In this document: positions 12,501-23,279 of the stretch, in pieces
How positions within the stretch are numbered: the first letter of the stretch is position 1
Layout: each line of letters opens with the position of its first letter
Assembly: GCA_949358305.1 (NCBI GenBank)
Contig: OX442314.1
Span: 25,839,118-25,903,117, forward strand
Direction of reading: 5' to 3'
DNA length: 64,000 bases
From: Strigamia acuminata
Taxonomy: Eukaryota > Arthropoda > Chilopoda > Geophilomorpha > Linotaeniidae
Notes under the pieces: model-generated
What the model was told of the DNA's origin: nothing
Database searches by the model: none
Seen by the model: the letters and a program-made list of their open reading frames with translations, nothing else
Program-made: the position numbers and the translations under genes

Positions 12501-15500
12501 CCAAGAAGAGTCCCCAGCCAAGACAATTCTACCTAACGCCCATTTCAAATCGAAAAAAGGTCAAGCAAACTTTTCCCTTGAAAAAGTATTACCAACACGA
12601 TAATGAGAATGATTTTAAACCTAAAAAAGAAAGTTTTTTGACTAACCCACGGGAGATCCGGTATCAAATTCGAACAGTATTGTAAACAATACCAGTTAAA
12701 TTCAGCTGAATTTAAAAATATAAACGAAGCGCAACAATTCGTATTTCGAAATCAATACCGTAACCAACGACTAAAACCCGTCCCAGTCGTCAATCTGACG
12801 GAGATACAACAATTTGCGTCTGGAAAGCAACCCTGCAATATCCAGAATAATTCATCTCAACGAGAGGAATTAAGAACTTCAAAAAAGCGTTTTCGGTCAC
12901 CAAGTCCAGCTGGTGATGAAGAAACTTCAAGTACAAACCAACATGTTCAAAAACTGACTGAAAACCCAGGTTTCCAATCATCAGTTCCACGACTTAGAGT
13001 CAAATATAGATCCCCTCGTTTGTTGCGGGATTTCACAATTCCAAATATGGGTCCTTTCCACGTATGGTTTTCCAATGAGGGTCCCATTCATGTATGGTTT
13101 TCCAGAGATGACCTAAAACAAAAAGTTGGGTCGTCACGGTCATTTACACTGCCAAGTGAGTACACTGTGTGTAACTGCCCAAAGAAAAAACGTCGAAAGA
13201 AATCAGTACAGCAGGCTGAGAGATCTCGGAAATTTGCAAATATGCGAGCTCAATATTTAGCAAAGAATCATGTTGATTAACATGATATGATACACAAAGA
13301 TTCCCCGATTATAGTGTAAACAGAAAATCCTCTTCTAAAAATCATGACCTCTCTTCTAAAGAAAAGGGGGACAAAATATAAAAGTTAGAATTAACAAAAT
13401 TTTGAAAAGTAATGCTACATTATTAAGACAACTAGTTTAATTAAATTAGTCAATTGTACAAAGAATACCAAGTGACTCCGGTCATGACAATTAAGGGGGA
13501 CAATTATGATTTCTTAATTGTCAACTCTTATCATCTAAAAGCTATTTATTGTATATTTATAGCGATACATCTGACTAGGCATATGAAATAAATATTTTGT
13601 GATAACACAAATGATGATTTTATGTATGACGAAAGTTTCTTCAAAAAGAAGACTTGGAAATAAATTCTGGACTTGAATTTAGGCTATTAGAAAAGATTAT
13701 TTCGGCAGAAAATCAGAACTTAGATAATTCAAGTTAGTTTATGTAAGCTCAAATTCGAAATTGGAAGTCACGGTATCTCCAAGATACATCAAGTCCGAAA
13801 ATAGCATTTATGCTAATTAGGAGAATAACGAAAACTCTATAAAATTTTATATAATTGTGTTATTAAGGGGGATGTGTGACGGTTTACAATGGCTATAAAT
13901 GCCTATTTTCTTAGAAAGAAGCGCTGTTGCGCCATTATCATGATATCTCGAAGATATTCTGTGTAAAACTGATAAATGTCTGGAATAAAGTTATTTATGA
14001 TGTTTCAAATACAAAGATGTTCGTTTATTAAGAATAAACACTCATTCCTACTTGATATCAAAGGATTCCGGCCGAATCACGAAGAGTCGTCTGCTAAAAC
14101 CGCATTTGTCAATGCGCAATGTTGCCACAAGATGGCGCGATTACGATTTAGCGGCAAATTCAAGATATGAATATAAAACATGTAAATAAATATAAAACTA
14201 TATTTACTAGAATGAAACGAAGCTTTGTGAACATTAATATAAAGATATATTAATGTCTTGTGATGTTAAATACAATGTAACTTCCATTTTCTGCGGGACA
14301 GGACATTTGGTGATCAATCGATCAACCAATAGATCTGATTGGTGGATCCATTTCCGGTCCTGGGTATCCAGTTCCGGTTGTGGTGAGAATTAGCACATTG
14401 TTCCTCCGTATCCACTTCCGGTGATACGGGATTGGAGGGATTCGTGGAACCCATGTTCCAATTGGATAACTGGATTAATCCTTAATCCAGTCAGGTTATA
14501 TAAACCCAAACAACCGGCCATTCTGCAGCTCTGTTTGATTATTTTCTGTTTGGTATTGTTACTTAAGAAATATGATTCGTTGTTCACGTAAAAAAACCTT
14601 TTGGTTCTTTGTTGATTTATTCGCAAAGAACCGTTGCATGATTCTACAGAATCATGCCACCGCCGGCAATTGAAGTCGAAGTGCTGGGATCATTATGTTG
14701 CATAAATGTTACAGTTTACGGTTGCGACGCCGAAGGAGAACCCGCCGTTGTGCAATTCAGTATCCTCCGGACAGGACCAAGTTGTCTTTTTCGGTATGAA
14801 CGTATTCCGTTACCACGAGTAGCATCGGTATTGTTGAGAATCGGTTCCTTCACCTGATGGTGCCAAAGCAGTCTGTTTTACAGTAACCACGAGTAGCACC
14901 AAGTGTTTGGCAAGCTGATTCTCATGGTATTCGATGCCAAAGCAGTCGGTCTATTATTAGTACCGCGAGAGATAAAACTGCTGTGCGGAGCCGCGAGCTA
15001 TCGACCCCTGTGTACGTGGTACCGTCAACCACTCGATGGACGACCGTGCTGCGACGCCGGGGACGCTTGATACCGTTCTGCATGGCAAGGCGTATATTCT
15101 AATCGATGGCAATTGTGTGTTGCGACGGGAAGCTTAATCTTCATTTTATTTATAACAGCAAAACTTAAACTCGACAACCAGTTGGACCAAAATCAAGTCA
15201 GAAGACTTAATCTCATATTGAACTCAATATAACCGATAAGTTGACGACAACTTATTCCCGAAATATCTAAATAAGAATTCACAACGATATGAATTAAATA
15301 TAATTCATAAGTGGAATATTGATAAGTAAATGAATACATTTACTTACACCAATATCCTCCCAAAGTTGTGGCGGTGCAGACAAAGTCAACCGCAATGCTC
15401 AGATCATTCGATTTATCGACGTGCGATAGTTTACACAGCGAACCAAGGAAACCAGCGAAGCCGTATCGGACTCCAGGACACAGCCATCCGGCTTAAGATG

Positions 15501-16216
15501 ACATCTATAATCAGGTCGAGCGATGGGGAAACCGCTCCCATATTCCAGACCCGTAGTGATATTATTCTAGGGCCAGTTGGCCAATTCTTTGTATAGTTTA
15601 ATAGCTGATTTAACTTGCCAAATGTCGGCATTAGTCCTATGTATAATTTAGCCTTGATATTATTGTTTACCAACAATAAACTGTCTTGTATTTATCTCGT
15701 ATTGTATTCACTGTTTATTTATTGCGATCTCTTCCCGGTACCATTGTTAAATGGGAGTTGTGGTCGTCACCGTCACATCGTGAGACAATTTTTCCACTCA
15801 CCGTCATCGTGGTTGCAACTTCGGTTGACCCCTCCTCGGTTTCTAATTTTTCATTTTCCATCTTCCCACCTTCCGTCTCTTTGTTTGCGTCGGATGTCTG
15901 TAAGGGAGAGAAAATAAAAAATAAAAATAAAAATAAAAACATTTTTCGTTTGTGTCGGCATATTCCGCTCTAAACGCGCGATTTGAAAACGACCACAAAT
16001 CCGTGCTCGACGACGGTGCGTGGCAACGAGTGGACCAATACGGTATACACGTGTGCATATGAATCGATGAATCGTGTATAAATCAATAAATAAAAAATGT
16101 ATACATTCGTCTAATTTTAATAAACCTCGTTCGCCGTCGATCGGGTAAAAATCATCCACGTTACACCGCAAACGCTCACTCACGTACACTCCCGCGACCA
16201 AACACAAAAAATCCAT
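3586..16216 (-). CDS. Multi-exon acidic/basic repeat protein interrupted in an intron by an LTR element
   Basis: Seven minus-strand exons join in phase: 16216-16184 (starts ATG, MDFLCLVAGVY), 15897-15802, 5868-5815, 5467-5228, 4879-4784, 4433-4354 and 4282-3586. Every boundary has GT/AG, mostly GTGAGT donors. The early exons are short and acidic. The 5228-5467 exon ends in a helical stretch (LVERVVERRVDRLIERR). The last exon holds about ten tandem EETVSETEKEKA-type units, then a basic segment (KKRTCVRKGGAKKKRK). It looks like an intracellular, largely disordered or coiled-coil protein; I recognise no family. The 9.4 kb LTR element sits in intron 2 in the opposite orientation, 24 bp downstream of the exon-2 donor. 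The first exon is least certain, and translation could start at the ATG at 5461. Confidence 0.55.
3850..4215 (-). repeat. Coding tandem repeat, 39-nt and 45-nt units
   Basis: Within the last exon of the acidic-repeat gene, units of 13 residues (EETVSETEKEKAV) alternate with 15-residue units (EETVSGKEVEKEMAV). Unit lengths stay multiples of three and differences are few, which implies recent in-frame expansion. The repeating charge pattern suits a long single helix or coiled coil. Confidence 0.8.
4954..5196. mobile_element. Small non-autonomous TIR-like repeat with 20-bp palindrome
   Basis: The stretch begins with a perfect palindrome (TATACTGTATACAGTATA plus one more pair, 4954-4973) and ends with GGAGATATACGGTGTATA. 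Inside are repeated GCGCGCGGGxC and AATAGCGCAC motifs. The same vocabulary recurs in the element at 62193-62767, so I treat both as one family of short inverted-repeat elements. It lies in an intron of the acidic-repeat gene. Target-site duplication is not clear. Confidence 0.45.
6371..8273 (+). repeat. 5' LTR
   Basis: The LTR is 1903 bp long with TATATAA at 6993-6999 followed by a likely start near 7020-7030, and AATAAA near 8169. Short inverted termini TGTGACGG/CCGTCACA match the 3' LTR exactly. Small open frames inside (for example 7150-7353) are identical in both LTRs, which reflects recent copying and is not evidence that they code. Confidence 0.92.
8266..8830 (+). repeat. Degenerate tandem repeat of about 235 bp after the 5' LTR
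   Basis: Two units start with CACACGTGGAGG at 8271 and 8506. Both continue through GATTAGGTTGCAATTAAATTCG and an AACTAAAAGATTTA block. A third, more diverged unit starts near 8690 (CACGATCACTGAAATAGG). Together they carry the duplicated primer-binding site. Confidence 0.75.
8276..8294 (+). promoter_or_regulatory. Primer-binding site (tRNA-Gln type), duplicated at 8511-8529
   Basis: The sequence TGGAGGTCCCACCGAGATT is complementary to the 3' end of animal tRNA-Gln including CCA, and starts 2 bp after the 5' LTR. An identical copy lies 235 bp downstream inside a tandem repeat, so a second potential priming site exists. Confidence 0.8.
8830..11440 (+). other. AT-rich interior of the LTR element with recurring TTTCGGAAAA-like motifs
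   Basis: No frame longer than about 60 codons is supportable. Short motifs of the form TTTYNTTCGRAAA recur many times (for example near 9560, 9890, 9930, 9975, 10735 and 10825), each next to an AT-rich block. It looks like an old, diverged minisatellite filling the space where gag and pol would normally sit. Confidence 0.55.
11470..11700 (+). promoter_or_regulatory. Putative internal RNA polymerase II promoter
   Basis: A GCCAATCAG box lies at 11477-11485, and TATTAAAGG at about 11520. A start-like TCATTCGCATC follows about 30 bp on, then repeated CCAGACCAGA. The open frame begins 240 bp further downstream. It is the only GC-balanced island in the AT-rich interior, and its position suggests that the ORF pair is transcribed independently of the LTR promoter. 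Confidence 0.45.
11798..13280 (+). CDS. Unfamiliar ORF pair of the pol-less LTR element (+1 frame change)
   Basis: Frame A runs from the ATG at 11798 to the TAA at 12685 (295 residues). Frame B, one base ahead, is open from 12642 to 13280, overlapping by 44 nt. A motif appears near the start of A (YCNRHGLDKTKFKNIIEA) and again just inside B (YCKQYQLNSAEFKNINEA); a weaker version (YANPAEAQRYVASLN) lies between. Frame B also has a doubled HVWFS segment and a basic PKKKRRKK stretch that could direct it to the nucleus. There is no CCHC knuckle and no DTG, YxDD or DDE motif. It could be one protein broken by a single-base change, or two linked by +1 frameshifting. I do not recognise the family. 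Confidence 0.65.
13875..15777 (+). repeat. 3' LTR
   Basis: This 1903-bp copy of the 5' LTR is preceded directly by the polypurine tract and followed by the TCGT duplication. Its right edge lies 24 bp from the donor site of the exon at 15802-15897 of the interrupted minus-strand gene. Confidence 0.92.
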
Positions 16217-16918
16217 GCGCGTTGTTCGACGACCACACGTGTGCACACGTACGACCACGGACGCGATTCATTGACAAAAATATCGCAAAAATTCGTAAAA
16301 GCCGCCCAAATTTACCTGCGGAGACGCGACCGAGCATAAACTTCCCGCTTCCATTTCCAGTTCATGTATGCTCGCTACCAGTTTGTTGACGCGACACCTG
16401 TTGGCGATTCCGCGAATGATTTTGATTCAAAGTCTCCGATTTACATCCGTTTTTAAGAGCTACGATGTTTTGGTTTTGGAGTCGGCTATGTGATCGTTTT
16501 TTAATTAAAAACGAAACAATTTTGGGTCAGACGATAATATTTTGGGCTCCGTTATAATTTCGAGCACGCGATCGTGAGCGGGGTGCTGTGATGCCCACTT
16601 CACTCCAGTCGCGTTTAAACAAACCAACAAGTTCGGGTTTTTGTCCCCTTTACTTATTTGTTTATTTTGGAGTTTTTATCGTGGGTCAAAAACGTTGACC
16701 GGAGGCAACGCCACATGTGCAAAAGGGCAATAAAAGTACAAGTTTACTCGAATGGAGAGAACATTGCGTATATATAATATATATTATATATGTATTTATT
16801 TATTTATTTATTTATCTATTTATTCATTTATTTACTATCTACGCGCGGCCACGTAAATAAATTCAATGGGAACCCCGTGGAATCGTGTGTTGCATTCACG
16901 CCCAATAGATGGCGTTGT

Positions 16919-16961
<43 letters not shown>

Positions 16962-18850
16962 TCTATTTTAATAATGCAGGTGTAACATCCGGTTGGTCCG
17001 GCGTGCGACGAGAGACTGGGCGGTGTTTAAGTTTGACTGTTTATTATCGACGAATAGAGTAAACAATAAGTAAATTCTTCAAAGACGAAGAACATCGGGA
17101 GAAGTGGGTAACACTAAAACTCGATTGAAACGGGCAAAAAACGGTAGAGAGGCGCTAATAAATCCGTTTGAGTGACATCGGGTCGTGAAAACGACCTAAC
17201 TAGCTTCGATTAACTGATAGGAACTAATGGACGTTTATTCGAATCGATAGTCTAAACGGGCATAAACTGTCTAAAAGCGATGTTGACGGGAGCAGTTCGG
17301 GACGGGAATTGATAAAACCCGAAAACAGAGAAGATTCGCAACGAAAGCAATGGCCGCCGTTGGAAACGACGAGAAATAAGCGTCAGCGGATGGAGACAAA
17401 TAACATAACGCGAGACGTCTAAACCAAGCAGGAAGGTAAGAAGAACGTGCGAGCTTTGCTTTAAATTTTTGCAAACATTAGTATCTCCAGCAGAGATTCG
17501 ACGGGCGCGTATAACCGTGCGGAGTGAGTGAGTCGAGTCGCGCGAGTCGACAAACTAGGACGGAGCCCGGGAGGAAAAAAAGCCGCGAAAACAAGCACAA
17601 CAGGTGAGTAAAATTCGGATGCCTGAGTTCAAATAAATCCCGAGGAAATAAACTGAAGAGTGTACATTTTTTCTAGGACATTAGCGCGGGTCCATCGGGA
17701 AGAGAATAGGACGCACCACGGTCCTCTCACGATTATATTGGAAATAGAAAGGGACAACGAGGACGCATTTGTCGACAACGAAGCGACAGAGAGTGGAAAA
17801 TAGGAAAGGAAGGGCAATTAGATGAGTTCTTTTCACGTCACATACTTCTGACAGCGTATTAAAAACAGATCGTTCTCATTTTTGCAGGAAACACGATGTG
17901 CAGACGGTTTGCTACGTGTCATTCTCGGTTGCTCGCGACAGATGTCACACGGAGTCCTCGCGTCGTTCTCGCGTGTTGACACACACACATACATACTCGC
18001 GCGCGCATACATATAAGGCCACTCGAATTGGTGTTACGGAATCTGGAGGAAATTCAACGAATTTGCGTGCATCGTTTTTCGCACAACATTGCTGAAGGAC
18101 CGTTCATCCATCGAAACTACCGGTGCATGTAGAAAAAAACTGATTTATGACTTTATTTCTATTTTTCATACAGGTTAACGATGTTAAACCGAGTGAAATA
18201 GTGCGGATCGAATCTTTTTAATACGAGTTGATTTATTTGGTTTGAACGAATTGAATTAATTTATCTTGAATTTCAGGTGGAAGAAAAACAAGTGACCGAC
18301 TAGATATAAAATCGAGTGTTTCGCGACACCTGGAACGAAACGAGTTGTTGGATGGGTGAAATATAATCAGAAAATGTATAAATATTTGAATTTTAACCAG
18401 ACGTTTTATGATTGCAGGATTTTGTTAAACTGATTGATTGATTGATTGATTAATTGCAACCTAGACGTGGCGTGTTGCCTCCTAGTGGACGATGGTATCA
18501 GCTCCTGGTGCGTCAACGAGAAGGACGTGCAGTCTGTGTCTCCTCTACGACGACACTGAGTCTGGTCGCTCGAAATGCTCCGTTGCGATGCCGGGCAATG
18601 GGCCGCTCAGCACGTACACGCTCATCGACGGCGCGCGTTCCATCGCTGCGGACCCGGGGTGCTGCAAGGAGAAGACAGGCAGACGGATAGATAGAATTAA
18701 TAATTAAATTGAAAATTTGATTCAACTTTTGGGGTGACTAAAACTCAAAGACAAAGTTTGTAATTTACTCGCATCGAAAGATAAATTAGTTGTTGTTGTT
18801 GTTGTTGTTGTTGTTTTTTTTTTCAAAATACAATTTATTAATAAAATATT
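16217..18850. other. Intergenic region with microsatellites, no firm gene
   Basis: It contains (TTTA)n tracts at 16785-16840 and 16915-16970, an AC/GC dinucleotide-rich patch near 17980-18015, (GATT)n near 18432-18452 and (TTG)n at 18789-18815. Donor-like CAACAG|GTGAGT at 17603 and several acceptor-like TTGCAG sites to 18420 hint at a spliced untranslated leader, but no coding frame joins in phase. The open frame at 18492-18707 is Cys-containing, yet three overlapping frames are open there and none is favoured. Confidence 0.4.
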
Positions 18851-18889
18851 ACACGATGATTGTTCCACATTGATTATTTGTTGATTATT

Positions 18890-21425
18890 TGTTTTACAAT
18901 TACACTTTCAATTCTCGGTGAGCAGTTCTTTGCGTTCCGACGCGTCGCTATCGAGATTGATGTCGGGTCTCGTTCGATTGGCTGCGTTCAAATCAATCAA
19001 AACTGTGAACACAGGGCCAACGCAAATCGCGAAATCCACACGCCCATCAATCAACCACGGAGTTTAAATAAATGAATAAACAAATAATTTAATAAATGAA
19101 CAATGCCGACACTGCGGAAGCATGTTTCCGAACGTTTCGGTGCCGACGCGCATTCGTGAGTAAAGCGCATGTCGACTTACCGGCGAGATCGCGTCACCCG
19201 TTAATAGTACGCGCGTTTGAACGCGGCCTAGTGCGCGACGAGGCGCGCAATGCGGGGTAGAAGAGCGGGCATCGTTTCCACCGCGTATTACGACATTTAC
19301 GGGGGCGGGTCGCAGGGATAAATTAACACGAGTCGAATCGAATCGAATCAACCCGACAGGAGCTTTTTTTGGAACAATTTGTCGGGGCTGCCGGCGCTCG
19401 TCCGTCGACACCAGCTGCCCCTATTTGCCGCGAATGCGACCCTTTGCACGACCCTTTGTACCGTGCAAACCGGCACTGGTTTGGCCGATGACAACACAGG
19501 ATAGATTAAAAGTGATGAGACAAATCCACCACCGGAACCCTCCGGATATCCGCGAGGACCCGGAACGGTCTGAAACCGTTTGTTTGTTTGTTTGTCTGTT
19601 TGTTTGTAAATCCATCGAACGTAGTGACGAAAACTCACTTCTCCTACGCTGGCGCGTCGAGTACAATGGGATGAAAATAAAATCGTAAACCAATAGAGGC
19701 GTTCGTGGCCTCGTTTCGCGCAACACTTGTCACCGATTTCTATTCTTTTATTTAACTCGACACGATCGTTTGCGCGCGGGATTTGACGCCCGTTCACGTG
19801 ACCCGTAATCCGCGTCCTTTAATGGACGCCAAAAATGTTCGCCTGATGCGACGGTAGCGCGTTCTGGCGGCAATTTAGCGCAATGAAGCGCGATCACGGC
19901 GGACCAGAGAGAGAGAGAAAGAGAAATCGACACGACTCGACGGGAACTTATTTTTGGAACAAATTTATTGGGGGCTGCCGTCACCAGCTGCCCCGTATGC
20001 CCGTATGCCCGTATGCCGATGCAATAGAGAAAACACTTTTTACAACGCATAAATGACATCTACTCCACCACGAACACCCCGAGGGTATTGAGACACAAAA
20101 AGGACGAAACAGGTCCGTTTAAGCGCTCAGCGCTTGATGGCTCCTTGTTCGAAACAAGTGTGTCTGGTCTGGGTTTGAAAATGTCCGCAGAGTCGGTCGA
20201 ATCCAACGACAACAACTGCGTCGCCGGGGATGGTGCGAGGCGTCCGGAAGCCAGTTCTAAAATGTAAAATGTAATTTATTTTCAATTTTTTTGTTGGGAT
20301 CGACCCCAACGAAGATAATCTCATTAAACAATGGAGCACAAACCGCGAAACTGATCCCATGGTCGGGAAATCGAACTCCAGTCGTCCGCCCATCGTCGAT
20401 CGCCAGGTATCTTTAAGCGATAAACATGTCGCGCCTCGAGAGTTCGTGGATCTGATCTGATCTGACTTAATCTGACCTGGATCGAACCCGAATTTGAATC
20501 TTAATTTTACGTATTTTTTAGCGTTTCAACATTACGTCAGTTTCCTTTTATTAAACAATTATACTTTTAATTTTCGTCGATAGTTATTTGCATTCCGACG
20601 CGTTGCTATCGAATTTGACGTCGGGTCTCGGTCGACTGGCTGCGTTCAAGTCAGAATTGCGAACACGGGACCAATACACAGGCCGCCGTAACGCTAAAAA
20701 TGAGTGGACCTTTCCGCAATTTGCACACCACGAGGTCTGAATAGATGAATTAATAAATAAGTAAACGAATAAACAAATAAATAAACAATGCCGACGCCGT
20801 AGAAACGTGTAGAAGCTTGTTTCTGGACGTTTCAGTGCCGGTGCGCATCCGTGAGTAAAGTGTGCGTCGATTTAGCGGCGTGATCGCGTCACCCTTAATT
20901 GTACGCGCGTTTAAATGCGATCTAATGCGCGATGAGGCGCGCAATACGGGGTAGAAGAGCGGGGCATTGTTTCCACCGCGTAGATCGCAGAGATAAATTA
21001 ACACGATACGAATCGAATCGAATCAACTCGACAGGAGCTTTATTTGAAACAATGTGTCGGGGCTGCCGGCGCTCGTCGGCGCCAACTGCCCCTATTTGTC
21101 GCGAACGCGACCCTCCGACCATTCGCGTCTGGCCAGTGACGACGCAGAATAAAACGAGCGCAATCAAACCGATGCCGCACACCGGAACCCTCCGGATATC
21201 CGCGAGGGCCCGGAACGCTCGCTCTGAGAATGTTCGCAAAGTCCGGTCGAGCGCAATCTCAAAAACTCGCGTCGATTACATGGTGCGAGACAACCGGAAA
21301 AGAAAAAAAAATATATAAAACGGCGGATTTTCCACAAAATCTTTGTTCCAGTAGGTCGCTGCGAGGATAATCTAATTATTGGTCGGAACACAAATCGCGG
21401 AACCGACTCCAAGATCAGGAAATTA
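18890..21425 (+). repeat. Dispersed GC-rich repeat family, subfamily A units
   Basis: Two long related units (about 18.9-19.7 kb and 20.55-21.42 kb) and a shorter one near 19.85-20.4 kb share ordered blocks. These are an ATGCCGAC..CG block, a CGCGATGAGGCGCGCAAT block, a hairpin-prone GGGGCTGCCGGCGCTCG...GGCGCCAACTGCCCC block and CCGGATATCCGCGAGG. A tail ends in AAGATAATCTAATTA. Units share one orientation. Open frames inside are different in each copy and carry no family signal, so the repeats look non-coding. Confidence 0.7.
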
Positions 21426-22209
21426 AACTTTGATCGTTTTCCCTATTATGCACATTTTTTGTTCCGAGTGGCAATGTCCGGTACGCGCGCGTACGTCCCC
21501 TCCCTCTTTCTACCCGGACACCGAGACCCGGTGGACGATAGGTTGTGTGGACACTCGAATATTCGGGGTTCGGTCCTTTGCATTTATTCATAATGAAGAC
21601 TCTTCTTACGTACAACTTAGCGTTATTTTTTTTCCCGCGTGTATTGTTTGCCGTCGACATGTTTAAAGTGCGTGCCGACTCGATCAGCGACCAAATAAGC
21701 GGAGTTGTAAACCCACGCCAAATTGAACGACTGCGGAAATATCGTCGCCAGTCCACGCATGCTCCACTTGATTACTTACTTACTCACCCACTCACTCGCT
21801 TTCTCTCGCTCTCACTCTCGCTCTCGCCCTCGCTCTCGTCGACACCACGTTGCAGTGAAGCACGAAGCTTCGTTTCAATTGTCGCCATTTTTAAATCGGG
21901 CTAGAGCCGGGCAAAGACAGTTTGCGTTTGCAGTTGCGTGTTTAGTTTCGTTTCGTTAAACGTGAGTGAGCGAGCGAGTGAACGAGCGAATGAGCCAAGT
22001 GTTTTGTGGTATCATTTGTCAATTATTCCCGCCCAATTATGCACGTATTGTATCCGTAAGCGCGCGCGCAGAAAAAATTTGTTTGTTTGGTTATTGTTGC
22101 TAACAGAAAATGAAGCTCAATTTAATAACCCATTTGGTTTTTTTTTTTTGTTTTTTTTTTTCTTTTTCTTTTGATTTTATCTATCGCGTTTTTTTCTTTT
22201 TCAGAGACC

Positions 22210-22891
22210 ATGATGACAGGAACATGGAAGGTGAAAGGGGAAGGGGAGACATCGTCCATCTCGGCGCCCGTTCTCCGTGCGACGCGGACTAGAACCACAT
22301 CGCCGTCGTCGACTGCCGCTATCGCGTCGGTACCGCTCGATCCCGCTTTGTCCAAGCGTCCAGGCAGGCAGAAAAGGAGTAAACTGACGCTGATCAAGAG
22401 GGTACGCGCCACGTCTTGGGTTTTATTTATTTGCTTATTCTCTTTTTTTTTTTCTCCCTTTCCCTTTCCAGTCGCGAAGAGAGACATCATTGCCGCCGCC
22501 GTCTTCACCTTCGGTGCTGCGGGAAGAGAGATTGGCAACAAGGGTCGAGGCGGTGATAACAGAAAAAATGGAGAATGTGGTGAAGAATGTGGTGAAGAAT
22601 GTGGCGGAGAATGTGGCGGAGAATGTGGTGGAGAAGGTTATGGCGAAGCGAATGGAGAAGGTGTTGGCGGAGCAACTGGACAAAGTGGTTGCGGAGCGAA
22701 TGGAGAAAGCGGCGAGATGGCGGGAAAAGAAGACGAAGACGTTGTGCGTGTTAAAGTCGGTGGGGAAGAAGCTAGAGGCGGTGCAGGCGGAGGTGAAGGA
22801 AATGGAGATGGACATGGTGGACATGATGGAGGAGGAAGATGGCTGTGGTTACGAAGGACTCGATGATAACGGCGATGAAAAGGAGTGGTAG
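22210..22891 (+). CDS. Coiled-coil protein with acidic C-terminus, two coding exons
   Basis: Coding exons 22210-22401 and 22472-22891 join in phase 0 (AAGAGG|GTACGC, then TTTCCAG|TCG), giving about 203 residues. A likely untranslated first exon ends at the GTGAGTGAG donor at 21962. The N-terminal third is Ser/Thr/Arg-rich and probably disordered. From about residue 88 the sequence ENVVKNVVKNVAENVAENV continues as long amphipathic helix through VEKVMAKRMEKVLAEQLDKVV. The end is acidic (MEMDMVDMMEEEDG). The layout resembles the minus-strand gene at 27787-28383 (basic N-terminus, coiled coil, acidic tail). No known family is recognised. Confidence 0.65.
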
Positions 22892-23279
22892 GGAGAAGGG
22901 GTGATGGGCCCTGAAGACGATGGTTACGATGTGACCGACAGTGACCACAACCAAGATTCTATCAAATAAATAGATAAATAAATTGACAAGTGTACTCATA
23001 ATTGTTGTATAGATTCTTTCGATCGAATAAACATTGTTTTAATATAGTTGTCACGGTTCATACTTTGGCGAAAGCATGTCTGGCAATGGCAAGGGGCGCA
23101 CGAGTGGCTACTCGCATGCCGTCCCCTGGGACATGCAGACTCGCTCTCGGACCTCAGGACTCATATTATTGTCGTCTGGCTGGCTCGCGTAGACAGCGTA
23201 GACAGCGATGGGGCAAGAAGTCTGGGAGATAGATAGATAAAGTTAAAATCTGAAACTGCAAATTTTTCACAAAACATTT

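Larger units (their letters stand above)
6371..15777 (+). mobile_element. Complete 9.4 kb LTR retroelement without pol
   Basis: Two 1903-bp LTRs (6371-8273, 13875-15777) begin TGTGACGG and end CCGTCACA. They are flanked by a 4-bp TCGT duplication (6367-6370, 15778-15781). A primer-binding site complementary to a tRNA-Gln 3' end lies 2 bp inside the left LTR, and a polypurine tract (AAGGGGGATG, 13865-13874) abuts the right one. I saw no difference between LTRs in the segments compared, so insertion is very recent. The 5.6 kb interior has no recognisable protease, reverse transcriptase, RNase H or integrase, only the ORFs at 11798-13280. Its movement must therefore depend on another element's enzymes. 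Four-base duplication suggests a Gypsy-type partner, which is inference. Confidence 0.9.

Noticed and set aside
17600-18420. Possible spliced leader gene with several acceptor-like sites
   Set aside because: No coding frame continues across the candidate junctions, so only splice-like motifs remain.
18454-18707. Cys-containing frames near 18.5 kb
   Set aside because: Overlapping frames are open in a GC-rich patch, none matches the finger families, and no in-phase exon joins.
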